Positions 45,956-54,987 of a stretch of 64,000 bases of DNA are shown here, one piece after another. Location: the NCBI RefSeq assembly GCF_047303175.1, contig NZ_CP138945.1; one strand, given 5' to 3'. Source of the stretch: Prochlorococcus_E sp000760215 (lineage in GTDB: Bacteria > Cyanobacteriota > Cyanobacteriia > PCC-6307 > Cyanobiaceae). The notes below the pieces were generated by a model. It did no database searches, was not told the DNA's origin, and saw only the letters and a program-made list of their open reading frames with translations. The position numbers were made by a program, and so were the translations under genes. Each line of letters starts with the position of its first letter. The first letter of the stretch is position 1.

Positions 45956-47767
45956 ATGCGCAGCAATTACTGTGGAGAACTGCGCAAAAAGCACATTGGC
46001 TCCAATGTCAAACTTTGTGGCTGGGTAGATCGATGTCGAGATCACGGAGGAGTGATTTTTATCGATCTAAGAGACAAAACTGGGACGATCCAAATTACAG
46101 TCGATCCTGATCAAGGGTCAGACTTATTTTCCATTGCAGAAAGTCTCAGGAATGAGACTGTTTTACAAATCAATGGAATCATTCAATCTAGGCCTCTCGA
46201 ATCAATTAATAAAAAACTAAAAACTGGTGAAATAGAAGTATTAACAAAAGATTTAAAAATATTAAATGAAATCCAAAGCAACTTACCTTTCACCGTATCC
46301 ATACATGATGAAGAAACAGTAAAAGAAGAATTAAGACTTCGATATCGCTATTTAGATCTCAGAAGAGAGCGTATGACGCAAAATCTTCAATTACGTCATA
46401 ACGTAATAAAAGCAGCAAGAGATTTTTTAGATAAAGAAGGTTTTCTAGATGTTGAAACACCTATTTTAACTCGCTCTACTCCTGAAGGAGCAAGAGATTA
46501 TCTAGTGCCATCAAGAGTATGTGAAGGAGACTGCTTTGCATTGCCACAATCTCCTCAATTATTCAAACAATTATTAATGGTTGGGGGAATTGAACGCTAC
46601 TACCAAATAGCAAGATGCTTTCGTGATGAAGATTTGAGGTCAGATAGACAACCTGAATTCACGCAACTTGATTTAGAAATGAGCTTTATGAATCAAGAGC
46701 AAATTCTTAATTTAAATGAACAGTTAATCGCGTCAATTTGGAAAGCAGCAAAAGGGATCGATCTTCCTATTCCTTTTCCTCGATTGACATGGAAGGAATC
46801 CATGGAACGTTTTGGGACTGATAGGCCTGACATGCGATATGGGATGGAACTGATAAATCTAAATGAAATTCTTAGGAATATAGGATTCAAAGTTTTTTCA
46901 CAAGCAATTGCTTCTGGAGGTTGTGTAAAATCTATCACTGTCAAAGGAGGTAATAAATCCATTAGCAATGTGAGAATTAAACCAGGTGGTGATATTTTTG
47001 GAGAGGCAGAAAAAGCAGGAGCAAAAGGACTTGCCTTTATACGAGTTCGTGAAAATGAAGAAATAGATACAATAGGTGCAATAAAAGATCACTTAAGCAT
47101 CTCTCAGAAAAAAGAACTTCTAGAAAAAACCAATGCAGAAGAGGGTGATCTAATTCTTTTTGGAGCAGGTGACACAATAACTGTCAATAAAACACTTGAT
47201 AAAATCAGACAATACCTTGCTAAAGATTTAGATCTAATTTCAGTCGCAAAAGAAGCATGGAACTTCCTTTGGGTAATTGATTTCCCAATGTTTGAATTCA
47301 ATTCAGATGAAAACCGGCTTGAGGCTCTACACCATCCTTTTTGTGCTCCAAATAATAATGATCTAGGTGAACAAAAATCTTGGGAACAAAATCTGCCAAC
47401 CGCTCGAGCACAAGCATATGACCTTGTTTTAAATGGTCTCGAATTAGGTGGAGGATCGATACGTATTCACAATTCTGAGCTACAACTATCAGTTTTAAAG
47501 ACTATAGGTTTGCCATTGAATGAAACGAAAAAACAATTTGGATTTCTCTTAGAAGCTCTTGAAATGGGAGCACCGCCTCATGGAGGACTTGCTTTTGGAA
47601 TAGATCGGATTGTAATGCTGCTAGCTGGGGAAGAGTCAATTCGCGACACAATCGCTTTTCCTAAAACTCAACAAGCAAAATGCTTAATGACCGAGGCACC
47701 TGCTGAAGTATCAGAAAAACAATTAAAAGAACTTCATATAACAAGCACATTAGCCAAGAATAAATAA
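45956..47767 (+). CDS. aspS: Aspartyl-tRNA synthetase
   Basis: Class II aminoacyl-tRNA synthetase. An N-terminal OB-fold domain (VKLCGWVDRCRDHGGVIFIDLRDKTG) binds the anticodon. Motif 2 is near CFRDEDLRSDRQPEFTQLDLEMSF, a bacterial GAD insertion follows, and motif 3 reads GLAFGIDRIVMLLAG. At 603 residues it has the bacterial length. Organisms without asparaginyl-tRNA synthetase use a non-discriminating form, which cannot be told here. Confidence 0.97.
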   Translation: MRSNYCGELRKKHIGSNVKLCGWVDRCRDHGGVIFIDLRDKTGTIQITVDPDQGSDLFSIAESLRNETVLQINGIIQSRPLESINKKLKTGEIEVLTKDLKILNEIQSNLPFTVSIHDEETVKEELRLRYRYLDLRRERMTQNLQLRHNVIKAARDFLDKEGFLDVETPILTRSTPEGARDYLVPSRVCEGDCFALPQSPQLFKQLLMVGGIERYYQIARCFRDEDLRSDRQPEFTQLDLEMSFMNQEQILNLNEQLIASIWKAAKGIDLPIPFPRLTWKESMERFGTDRPDMRYGMELINLNEILRNIGFKVFSQAIASGGCVKSITVKGGNKSISNVRIKPGGDIFGEAEKAGAKGLAFIRVRENEEIDTIGAIKDHLSISQKKELLEKTNAEEGDLILFGAGDTITVNKTLDKIRQYLAKDLDLISVAKEAWNFLWVIDFPMFEFNSDENRLEALHHPFCAPNNNDLGEQKSWEQNLPTARAQAYDLVLNGLELGGGSIRIHNSELQLSVLKTIGLPLNETKKQFGFLLEALEMGAPPHGGLAFGIDRIVMLLAGEESIRDTIAFPKTQQAKCLMTEAPAEVSEKQLKELHITSTLAKNK

Positions 47768-47830
47768 ATTCATTTAATTTTCTTGGTCTTATTCAAGATC
47801 GAGTTAACTTAAAGCATACAAAAAAACTTA

Positions 47831-49495
47831 ATGACAAAATTTGTTTTCGTCACTGGGGGAGTTGTATCAAGTATTGGTAAAGGAATTGTTGCTGCCAGTC
47901 TTGGACGATTACTCAAATCAAGAGGATATAGCGTATCCATTTTGAAATTAGATCCATACCTAAATGTGGATCCTGGAACAATGAGCCCATTTCAACATGG
48001 GGAAGTCTTTGTCACTGAAGACGGTGCGGAAACAGACCTAGACCTAGGGCATTATGAACGTTTTACTGACACAGCAATGACCAGGCTGAATAGCGTAACG
48101 ACAGGATCAATATATCAATCTGTAATTAACAAGGAAAGACGAGGGGATTACCAAGGTGGAACCGTACAAGTAATTCCTCATATTACAAAAGAAATAAGAG
48201 AAAGAATACATCGCGTAGCTGCCAATAGCCATGCAGATATTGTGATTACAGAAATTGGGGGAACTGTAGGGGACATTGAATCACTTCCTTTTCTAGAAGC
48301 AATTCGTGAATTTAAAAGTGATGTCGGAAATAATGATCTTGCTTACATTCATGTAACTCTTTTACCTTATATAAATACTTCTGGAGAAATAAAAACTAAA
48401 CCAACACAACATTCCGTAAAAGAATTACGTTCAATAGGAATTCAACCGGACGTCTTAGTCTGCAGAAGCGACAGAACTATTAATAAAGAGTTAAAAAATA
48501 AAATTAGTGGTTTTTGTGGCGTCAATAATGAAGCAGTTATTCCTGCATTAGATGCAGACAGTATTTATTCAGTTCCTCTATCATTAAAAGAAGAGGGGCT
48601 TTGCAGAGAAATGCTGAGAGTTCTTGACTTAGCAGATCATGAATGTGATTTAGCCGAGTGGGAAAGACTAATTCATCAACTAAGGAACCCTGGGCCATCA
48701 GTAAAAGTAGCTCTTGTAGGAAAGTATATTCAATTAAATGATGCCTATCTCTCAGTAGTCGAAGCTTTAAGACATGCCTGCATAAGCTGTAATGCTTCTC
48801 TGAATATTGAATGGGTGTCTGCTGAGAGAATAGAAAAAGAAGGCGCCGAAATTCTCCTCAGGGGTGTAGATGCAATAGTAGTACCTGGTGGTTTTGGAAA
48901 TAGAGGAGTCAATGGAAAAATTAGTGCAATCAAATGGGCAAGAGAACAAAGAGTTCCATTTCTAGGCTTATGTCTAGGTATGCAATGTGCAGTAATTGAA
49001 TGGGCACGTAATGTAGCAGGACTAGAAGAAGCCACAAGTTCAGAACTAAAGCAAAACACAAAACATCCCGTGATTCACTTGCTTCCTGAACAACAAGATG
49101 TAATGGATCTTGGAGGAACAATGAGACTGGGAGTATACCCATGTCGATTAGTACCTGGCACACTAGGGCAAAAGCTTTATGCAGAAGAAGTCGTATATGA
49201 GAGACACAGACATAGATATGAATTTAATAATTCATATCGCAATCTCTTTCTTGAGTCTGGGTACACTATTAGTGGGACCTCACCAGATGGTCGCTTGGTG
49301 GAATTAATAGAGTTAAAAACACATCCTTTCTTTACAGCTTGCCAATATCACCCTGAATTCTTATCTAGACCAGGTAAACCTCATCCTCTATTTAAAGGAT
49401 TAATTGAGGCTGCACAACTACGATTACCAACGACACCACAAGAAGCATTAAATCAAACAAGGAATACTTTCCAAAAGGTAAAAGGGGAAACTTGA
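47831..49495 (+). CDS. pyrG: CTP synthase
   Basis: ATP- and glutamine-dependent amination of UTP to CTP. The N-terminal amidoligase has VFVTGGVVSSIGKGIVAASL and LDPYLNVDPGTMSPFQHGEV. The C-terminal class I glutaminase has the nucleophile in LGLCLGMQCAVIE and the His/Glu pair in QYHPEFLSRPGKP. At 554 residues it is complete. The stop TGA overlaps the next gene's TTG start by 4 nt. Confidence 0.98.
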   Translation: MTKFVFVTGGVVSSIGKGIVAASLGRLLKSRGYSVSILKLDPYLNVDPGTMSPFQHGEVFVTEDGAETDLDLGHYERFTDTAMTRLNSVTTGSIYQSVINKERRGDYQGGTVQVIPHITKEIRERIHRVAANSHADIVITEIGGTVGDIESLPFLEAIREFKSDVGNNDLAYIHVTLLPYINTSGEIKTKPTQHSVKELRSIGIQPDVLVCRSDRTINKELKNKISGFCGVNNEAVIPALDADSIYSVPLSLKEEGLCREMLRVLDLADHECDLAEWERLIHQLRNPGPSVKVALVGKYIQLNDAYLSVVEALRHACISCNASLNIEWVSAERIEKEGAEILLRGVDAIVVPGGFGNRGVNGKISAIKWAREQRVPFLGLCLGMQCAVIEWARNVAGLEEATSSELKQNTKHPVIHLLPEQQDVMDLGGTMRLGVYPCRLVPGTLGQKLYAEEVVYERHRHRYEFNNSYRNLFLESGYTISGTSPDGRLVELIELKTHPFFTACQYHPEFLSRPGKPHPLFKGLIEAAQLRLPTTPQEALNQTRNTFQKVKGET

Positions 49496-50160
49496 CGAGT
49501 CACTTACCCATAGTTGAGACATTTCACTCTCTTCAAGGAGAGGGTACTCATTTTGGCAAAAGTGCTTTTTTTATTAGAATTGCAGGATGTGAGGTAGGCT
49601 GCCTATGGTGTGACACCAAGGAATCATGGTCGACAGAAACACATAAAACAGCAACAATCTCAGAACTTTGCAAACAAACTGTACAAGCACAGTCCCAAGG
49701 TGCAGCTATTCTTGTGATTACCGGAGGGGAGCCATTACATCACAATCTCACTCCACTATGTGAAGCAATCATGCATTCAACTATTGCAGAAAATAAAAAG
49801 AGAATACCTATACATCTTGAGACAAGTGGTGTCTATCAATTGAGTGGGGTAATGAATTGGATTACACTATCCCCAAAACGTCATTTACATCCTCAAGAAT
49901 CTGTTTTAAGAGCTTGTGACGAATTAAAGATAGTCATTCATCAAGAAGAAGACTTGATTTTTGCTGAGGAAATGGCTCAACAATCACTCATTGCAAAAAA
50001 AAGCAAGTCTAAAGATTCCAAAGATTCACTTATACCTCATCTATTTCTCCAACCTGGATGGAACAGCGAAAAAGGAAAACAGTTAACAATTCAATATATA
50101 AAAAGTCATCCTAAATGGAGATTAAGTGTTCAAGCCCATAAATGGTTAGGGGTACTTTGA
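49492..50160 (+). CDS. queE: 7-carboxy-7-deazaguanine synthase
   Basis: Radical SAM enzyme that converts 6-carboxytetrahydropterin to 7-carboxy-7-deazaguanine on the way to preQ0 and queuosine. The cluster-binding cysteines are C33, C37 and C40 in GCEVGCLWCDT, and the FHSLQGEGTHFGKSAFFIR opening is characteristic. The GGEP motif is in VITGGEPLHH. The start is TTG at 49492, overlapping pyrG by 4 nt; no ATG fits. At 222 residues it matches the family. queC follows 45 bp later. Confidence 0.93.
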   Translation: MTSHLPIVETFHSLQGEGTHFGKSAFFIRIAGCEVGCLWCDTKESWSTETHKTATISELCKQTVQAQSQGAAILVITGGEPLHHNLTPLCEAIMHSTIAENKKRIPIHLETSGVYQLSGVMNWITLSPKRHLHPQESVLRACDELKIVIHQEEDLIFAEEMAQQSLIAKKSKSKDSKDSLIPHLFLQPGWNSEKGKQLTIQYIKSHPKWRLSVQAHKWLGVL

Positions 50161-50205
50161 AAACTAAAAAGTTTTAACTATAGTTATCTGTTAATAAAAA
50201 AAAGA

Positions 50206-50889
50206 ATGTCTTGCACAAAATCTTCTAAAACTATTGCATTACTGTCAGGCGGTCTAGATTCTGCAACAGCAACTGCTCTTGCAATAGAGAAAGGGCAAAC
50301 AGTTATTGGCTTATCATTTAACTATGGACAAAGACATAAGCGAGAAATTAATGCCGCTAAAAAACTGGCAAATTACTTTAACCTAATAGAGCATCATATT
50401 ATTGATATCAATTTATCTACCTGGGGGGGATCTTCTCTCACTGACCCTAAAAAATCAATTCCTAGTAATGGTGTTTTAGAAGGGGTCATTCCTAACACTT
50501 ATGTTCCTGGAAGAAATACGGTATTTATTTCTATTGGTCTTAGTCTTGCTGAAGCTAAAAAAGCAAATCAAATAGTACTAGGGATAAACGCTATGGATTA
50601 CTCAGGGTATCCTGATTGTAGGCCAGATTATTTAGAGGAATTTCAGAAACTTGCAAATCTTGCAAATAAAGCTGGCAGAGAAGGAAATGGAATTAATTTA
50701 TGGGCACCATTAATTCATTGGAATAAAGTAGAAATAATTCAAGAAGCTATAAGATTAAATGTTCCAATAAATCTCACATGGAGCTGTTATAACGGCGGGG
50801 AAAAACCATGCGGAGTATGTGATAGCTGTCGAATTCGCAATGAAGCCCTCAATAAAATAGGTTACTTCAAATCTTTTAGCAATAATTAG
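50206..50889 (+). CDS. queC: 7-cyano-7-deazaguanine synthase
   Basis: ATP-dependent enzyme that converts 7-carboxy-7-deazaguanine to preQ0. The PP-loop SGGLDSATATALA is near residue 15 and the C-terminal zinc-binding cysteines appear in SCYNGGEKPCGVCDSCRIR. At 227 residues it is typical. It lies directly downstream of queE and 1 bp upstream of the pabB-type gene, suggesting one transcript from pyrG to pabC. Confidence 0.95.
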   Translation: MSCTKSSKTIALLSGGLDSATATALAIEKGQTVIGLSFNYGQRHKREINAAKKLANYFNLIEHHIIDINLSTWGGSSLTDPKKSIPSNGVLEGVIPNTYVPGRNTVFISIGLSLAEAKKANQIVLGINAMDYSGYPDCRPDYLEEFQKLANLANKAGREGNGINLWAPLIHWNKVEIIQEAIRLNVPINLTWSCYNGGEKPCGVCDSCRIRNEALNKIGYFKSFSNN

Positions 50890-50890
50890 G

Positions 50891-52228
50891 ATGAGTAACA
50901 ACCTATATAGAGAGCTTCATGACTGGGTTGACCCACTTCTGGTTGCAAAAAGATTAATAGAAATTTATGGGGAGCCAGGACTCATTTGGTTAGATAGTGA
51001 TAACAGCAAAAATGGAAGATGGATAATCTTAGCGGTAGATCCAATTGAATATCTTAGTAGTCGAGGCTTGCCACAAAATCCGTTATCGTCTAACCCTTTT
51101 GAGTTATTAAGAAGTATAGACACCGGACATTGGTGTGGATGGCTTAGCTATGAAGCAGGTGCCTGGATTGAACCCACTAATCCTTGGAAAACGGATTCGA
51201 TGGCTACTTTGTGGATGGCCAGACATGACCCAGTTTTAAAATTCGATTTATATAAAAAAGAACTATGGCTAGAAGGTTCGTCAAAAAAACGATTCTCAGA
51301 CTTAAGCAAAGTCCTAAAAGATTTATATCTAAATCATAAACTTACTGAAAAGACTCAAAATCTTTCTAAGAAATCATTTCAAATATCTAAAGGTGAATGG
51401 GAGTGGTTAACTAATCAAAAAGAATTTATCAAAGCAGTTGAAATATTAAAAAAATATATTGAAAAAGGGGATATTTTTCAAGCTAATTTATCAGCTTGTT
51501 GTAAGGCAAAAAAAATTAAAAATGTTTTAGCTATTGAAATTTTTCAAATACTTAGAAAGTCATGCCCCGCACCTTTCTCTGGAGTAGTTGTAGCCACAGG
51601 CGACTCTCTAGGAGAAGCCATTATTTCTACTTCGCCTGAACGGTTTTTAAAAGTATTACCTAACAACGAAATAGAAACACGGCCAATTAAAGGTACAAGA
51701 CCTCGACATAAAAATCCGCAAAAAGACTCCGCTCTAGCAGCTGACCTAATCACAAATGAAAAAGACCGAGCAGAAAATATTATGATCGTCGATTTACTCA
51801 GAAATGATATTGGAAAAGTTTGTCAACCGGGAACAATCGAAGTTACAAAACTGGTTGATTTAGAAAGCTACACTCAAGTCCATCATTTGACATCTGTAAT
51901 TAAAGGTACTCTCAATGACGACAAAACATGGGTAGATCTTTTACAGGCCTGTTGGCCAGGTGGTTCTATCACTGGTGCTCCAAAGATAAGAGCATGCCAA
52001 CGTCTCTACGAACTCGAGCCAATTGCTAGAGGTCCCTACTGTGGATCATTATTGCATTTGGATTGGGATGGTCAGTTTGATAGCAATATCCTCATTAGGT
52101 CTCTAATGATAGATAAAGAAAGCCTTCGTTTAAATGCAGGTTGTGGTATTGTTGCTGACTCGAATCCATACACAGAAACAGAGGAGTTAAAATGGAAGAT
52201 TATGCCTCTAATTGAAGCATTAGAATGA
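50891..52228 (+). CDS. pabB: Para-aminobenzoate/anthranilate synthase component I
   Basis: Chorismate-utilising enzyme. Conserved motifs are PIKGTRPRHKNPQKD, a DLLRNDIGKV segment, VHHLTSVIKGTL and CWPGGSITGAPKIRACQRL, ending with a GCGIVADSNP-like region. At 445 residues it is a stand-alone component I. Pairing with an aminotransferase class IV gene at a 4-nt ATGA overlap argues for aminodeoxychorismate synthase in folate synthesis rather than TrpE. The glutaminase partner is not in the window. Confidence 0.88.
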   Translation: MSNNLYRELHDWVDPLLVAKRLIEIYGEPGLIWLDSDNSKNGRWIILAVDPIEYLSSRGLPQNPLSSNPFELLRSIDTGHWCGWLSYEAGAWIEPTNPWKTDSMATLWMARHDPVLKFDLYKKELWLEGSSKKRFSDLSKVLKDLYLNHKLTEKTQNLSKKSFQISKGEWEWLTNQKEFIKAVEILKKYIEKGDIFQANLSACCKAKKIKNVLAIEIFQILRKSCPAPFSGVVVATGDSLGEAIISTSPERFLKVLPNNEIETRPIKGTRPRHKNPQKDSALAADLITNEKDRAENIMIVDLLRNDIGKVCQPGTIEVTKLVDLESYTQVHHLTSVIKGTLNDDKTWVDLLQACWPGGSITGAPKIRACQRLYELEPIARGPYCGSLLHLDWDGQFDSNILIRSLMIDKESLRLNAGCGIVADSNPYTETEELKWKIMPLIEALE

Positions 52229-53067
52229 AAGAAAATATTGCTATAAAAACTTGTTGGATTAATGGTCACTGGATTTATAATGATGATGTGAAACTACCAA
52301 TGAATGATCGTGGAATAACTCTTGGCGATGGACTTTTCGAAACAATTCTAATCCTGCAAAGTACTCCTCAATTACTCGATGATCATATAGAGCGGTGGAA
52401 ACAAAGCGCAATATTACTTGGAATGATTGAACCCCCAGATAAAGAATTTTTGTTACCACTCATTAAAGAAGCAATCAATCGTACATCATTAATTAAAGGC
52501 AATGGTGTGCTACGTCTGAATTGGAGTCGAGGTACAAATAATAATAGAGGCATTCAGTTCCCAACAAGAGTGAAAAAATCATCTCATAAGTTTTGGTTAG
52601 AGCTAAATAGATATAGTCCGTGCTTTAAGCCAGTATCAACAATAATTAGTCGCCATGAACAACGTAATGCTAAGAGTAGGTTAAGTCAATGTAAAACATT
52701 CAATTATTGTCAATCTATCCAAGCTCGTAATGAATCAAATCTTGCAGGCTACGATGATGCTTTATTGCTAAGTACAAGTGGTGAAATTGCTTGTGGAACA
52801 ACAGCCAATCTTCTTATTAAAAGAAACGGTTCATGGTTAACTCCACGCAAAGAGAGTGGTTGTCTTCCTGGTATCATGAGACAGCAAGGTTTAAATTCTG
52901 GATTGTTTCAAGAAGCAAAAATTTCACCTAAACCAGAACCAAATGATATATGGCTATTAATTAATAGTCTTAGCTGTCATCCACTTACTAAATTAAATGA
53001 CAATAATCTAAAAAAGTATGATGGAGCTGAGCTACTTTGGCAATCACTAATAACAAATAAGAACTAA
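52225..53067 (+). CDS. pabC: Aminotransferase class IV, probable aminodeoxychorismate lyase
   Basis: PLP enzyme of fold type IV with MNDRGITLGDGLFETI near the N-terminus, the likely PLP lysine in QCKTFNYCQS, and the SGEIACGTTANLLI phosphate-binding turn. Its location, overlapping the pabB-type gene by 4 nt, supports conversion of aminodeoxychorismate to p-aminobenzoate plus pyruvate. Branched-chain or D-amino acid transaminases share the fold and cannot be fully excluded. Its stop overlaps the cobA stop on the opposite strand. Confidence 0.85.
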   Translation: MKENIAIKTCWINGHWIYNDDVKLPMNDRGITLGDGLFETILILQSTPQLLDDHIERWKQSAILLGMIEPPDKEFLLPLIKEAINRTSLIKGNGVLRLNWSRGTNNNRGIQFPTRVKKSSHKFWLELNRYSPCFKPVSTIISRHEQRNAKSRLSQCKTFNYCQSIQARNESNLAGYDDALLLSTSGEIACGTTANLLIKRNGSWLTPRKESGCLPGIMRQQGLNSGLFQEAKISPKPEPNDIWLLINSLSCHPLTKLNDNNLKKYDGAELLWQSLITNKN

Positions 53068-53855
53068 AACTCCTTTGGCATAGAAGCATTCGAAGGTGGT
53101 AAAACACATTCTTTAATTTGGAACTTTATGATTTCGCCAACAATCACTATTGAAGGTGTGCTGAATTCATTACGCTCAGCTTCCTCAACTAGTCTATCTA
53201 ATGAAGTTGTTAAGGAACGTTGTCCAATCACAGTGGCATATTGAATAACCGCTGATGGAGTCTGGGGTGGGAGACCAGAATCAAGTAGTTCCTGAACAAT
53301 ATATCTCAAATTATGCACTCCCATATAAATCACCAAAGTTGGACTGGCTTGAGCAAGACGCTTCCAATTCACAAAAGGTCGTTGCTTATCAATACCCTCA
53401 TGACCAGTGACAAAAGTAACCGAACTACCTGCAAGGCGATGAGTCAATGGAATTCCAAGGTAAGCCGCAGCAGCAACGCCAGATGTAATTCCTGGAACAA
53501 CTTGCACAGAAATTCCATGTTGCTGTAAATAAGCCGCTTCCTCTCCACCTCGTCCAAACACAAAAGGATCGCCTCCCTTTAAACGAACAACTGATTTATA
53601 TTTGCCTGCTAACTCTAAAAGAAGCGCATTAGTTTTTGTTTGAGGAGTCGAATGATGACCTCTTTTTTTTCCAACAAAAAATAATTTACATTGATCTTTA
53701 ACCAACTCTAAGATTTCTTTAGGTACTAACGCGTCATAAACAAGCGTATCGCATTGACTAAGGAGCCTATATGCCTTCAAAGTTAATAAATCAGGGTCGC
53801 CTGGCCCAGCACCTACCAAGTAAACACTTCCTTTCTGTTTATGCTTCATGAACAA
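53064..53855 (-). CDS. cobA: Uroporphyrinogen-III C-methyltransferase
   Basis: SAM-dependent methyltransferase producing precorrin-2, the branch to siroheme and corrinoids. The motif VYLVGAGPGDPDLLTLKA is at the N-terminus. GGDPFVFGRGGEEA, the VVPGITSGVAAAAYLGIPLTHR segment and a VIYMG turn follow. At 263 residues it is the single-domain form without the CysG dehydrogenase. The start can be the ATG at 53855 or the one two codons in; both overlap the start of the divergent TrpD-like gene, so the promoters must lie inside each other's coding sequence. Confidence 0.95.
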   Translation of the reverse strand: MFMKHKQKGSVYLVGAGPGDPDLLTLKAYRLLSQCDTLVYDALVPKEILELVKDQCKLFFVGKKRGHHSTPQTKTNALLLELAGKYKSVVRLKGGDPFVFGRGGEEAAYLQQHGISVQVVPGITSGVAAAAYLGIPLTHRLAGSSVTFVTGHEGIDKQRPFVNWKRLAQASPTLVIYMGVHNLRYIVQELLDSGLPPQTPSAVIQYATVIGQRSLTTSLDRLVEEAERNEFSTPSIVIVGEIIKFQIKECVLPPSNASMPKEF

Positions 53856-54909
53856 AACATCTGCTAATCGAGAACGTTTTAAAAACTACTTAAGAAAAAT
53901 AGGTAGTGGTGAAAAGACAAGTCGAGGCATGACAAGAGAAGAAGCAGCGGATGCATTAGAACTAATTCTGCTTAATGAACCCAGTCCTGCTCAAATTGGA
54001 GCATTTCTAATAGCACATCGCATTCGCAGACCAGAGCCTCAAGAACTTGCTGGAATGGTAGATACATACATCAAGTTAGGTCCAAATATAGTTTCAAGCA
54101 ATGACAAACATCCTCCAATTTCATTTGGCATACCATTTGATGGCAGAACAAAAACATCACCTATTTATCCATTAACAACCCTATTGCTTCTTGATTCTTT
54201 ACAACCAGTCATTCTTCAGGGATCAGGACGAATGCCACCAAAATATGGAGTCACAACAAATGAGTTATTTCAAGTTCTTGGACTATCTCTGCAAAACCTA
54301 AGCATAGAGGAAGTACAAAGAGGGTTTGATGAACATGGACTAGCAATGATTTTCCAACAAGATCATTTCCCATTAGCAGAGTCTCTTATTAGTTATCGAG
54401 AAGATCTGGGGAAACGACCACCAATTGCAAGCATGGAATTAATATGGTCAGCTCATCAAGGAAAACATTTATTAATCTCAGGATATGTTCATCCACCAAC
54501 AGAAAATAGACATATTAAAACATTTAAAATATTAGGCGAAGATAATATTTTAATGATCCAAGGACTTGAAGGTGGAATAGATTTACCAATTGGCAAGATA
54601 TCTAAAGCAACACATTATAAAGGTAATAAAGCTTTTCAAGTAAAACTGAATCCTAAAGATTATTCATTCGACTGTAAGGATTTAAAGTATAGTAATATAA
54701 ATCAGTGGAGGATAGAAAGTTTAGAAGCATTAGATGGTAAAGGCCCTTTATATGAATCTGTTATATGGAATACTGGGGTTTATTTATGGTTTACAGGAAA
54801 ATCAAAAAATATTCTATCAGGGGTTAATCAAGCAAAACAATCCATTAAATCTGGATCAGCAAAGAAAATTCTTGAAAAATTAATTAAGTGGAGAAAGAAA
54901 TATAATTAA
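53848..54909 (+). CDS. TrpD-like (anthranilate phosphoribosyltransferase family) protein
   Basis: A 353-residue member of the glycosyl transferase family a/b group (TrpD2/YbiB-like). The N-terminal helical bundle (GMTREEAADALELILLNEPSPAQIGAFLIAHRIR) is TrpD-like. The substrate-binding loops differ: the expected KHGNR/SSxxG reads LQGSGRMPPKYGVT, so standard anthranilate binding is doubtful. Proteins of this kind in other bacteria bind nucleic acid or have unknown function. The start codon ATG at 53848 shares bases with cobA's start on the other strand. Confidence 0.8.
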   Translation: MNKTSANRERFKNYLRKIGSGEKTSRGMTREEAADALELILLNEPSPAQIGAFLIAHRIRRPEPQELAGMVDTYIKLGPNIVSSNDKHPPISFGIPFDGRTKTSPIYPLTTLLLLDSLQPVILQGSGRMPPKYGVTTNELFQVLGLSLQNLSIEEVQRGFDEHGLAMIFQQDHFPLAESLISYREDLGKRPPIASMELIWSAHQGKHLLISGYVHPPTENRHIKTFKILGEDNILMIQGLEGGIDLPIGKISKATHYKGNKAFQVKLNPKDYSFDCKDLKYSNINQWRIESLEALDGKGPLYESVIWNTGVYLWFTGKSKNILSGVNQAKQSIKSGSAKKILEKLIKWRKKYN

Positions 54910-54987
54910 CTTTAAGCATTTAGCTGATGAAAAATTTACTTATCAGAAAATAATCAATACTGTAATTAAACAAAGTCTGTAAAATAA

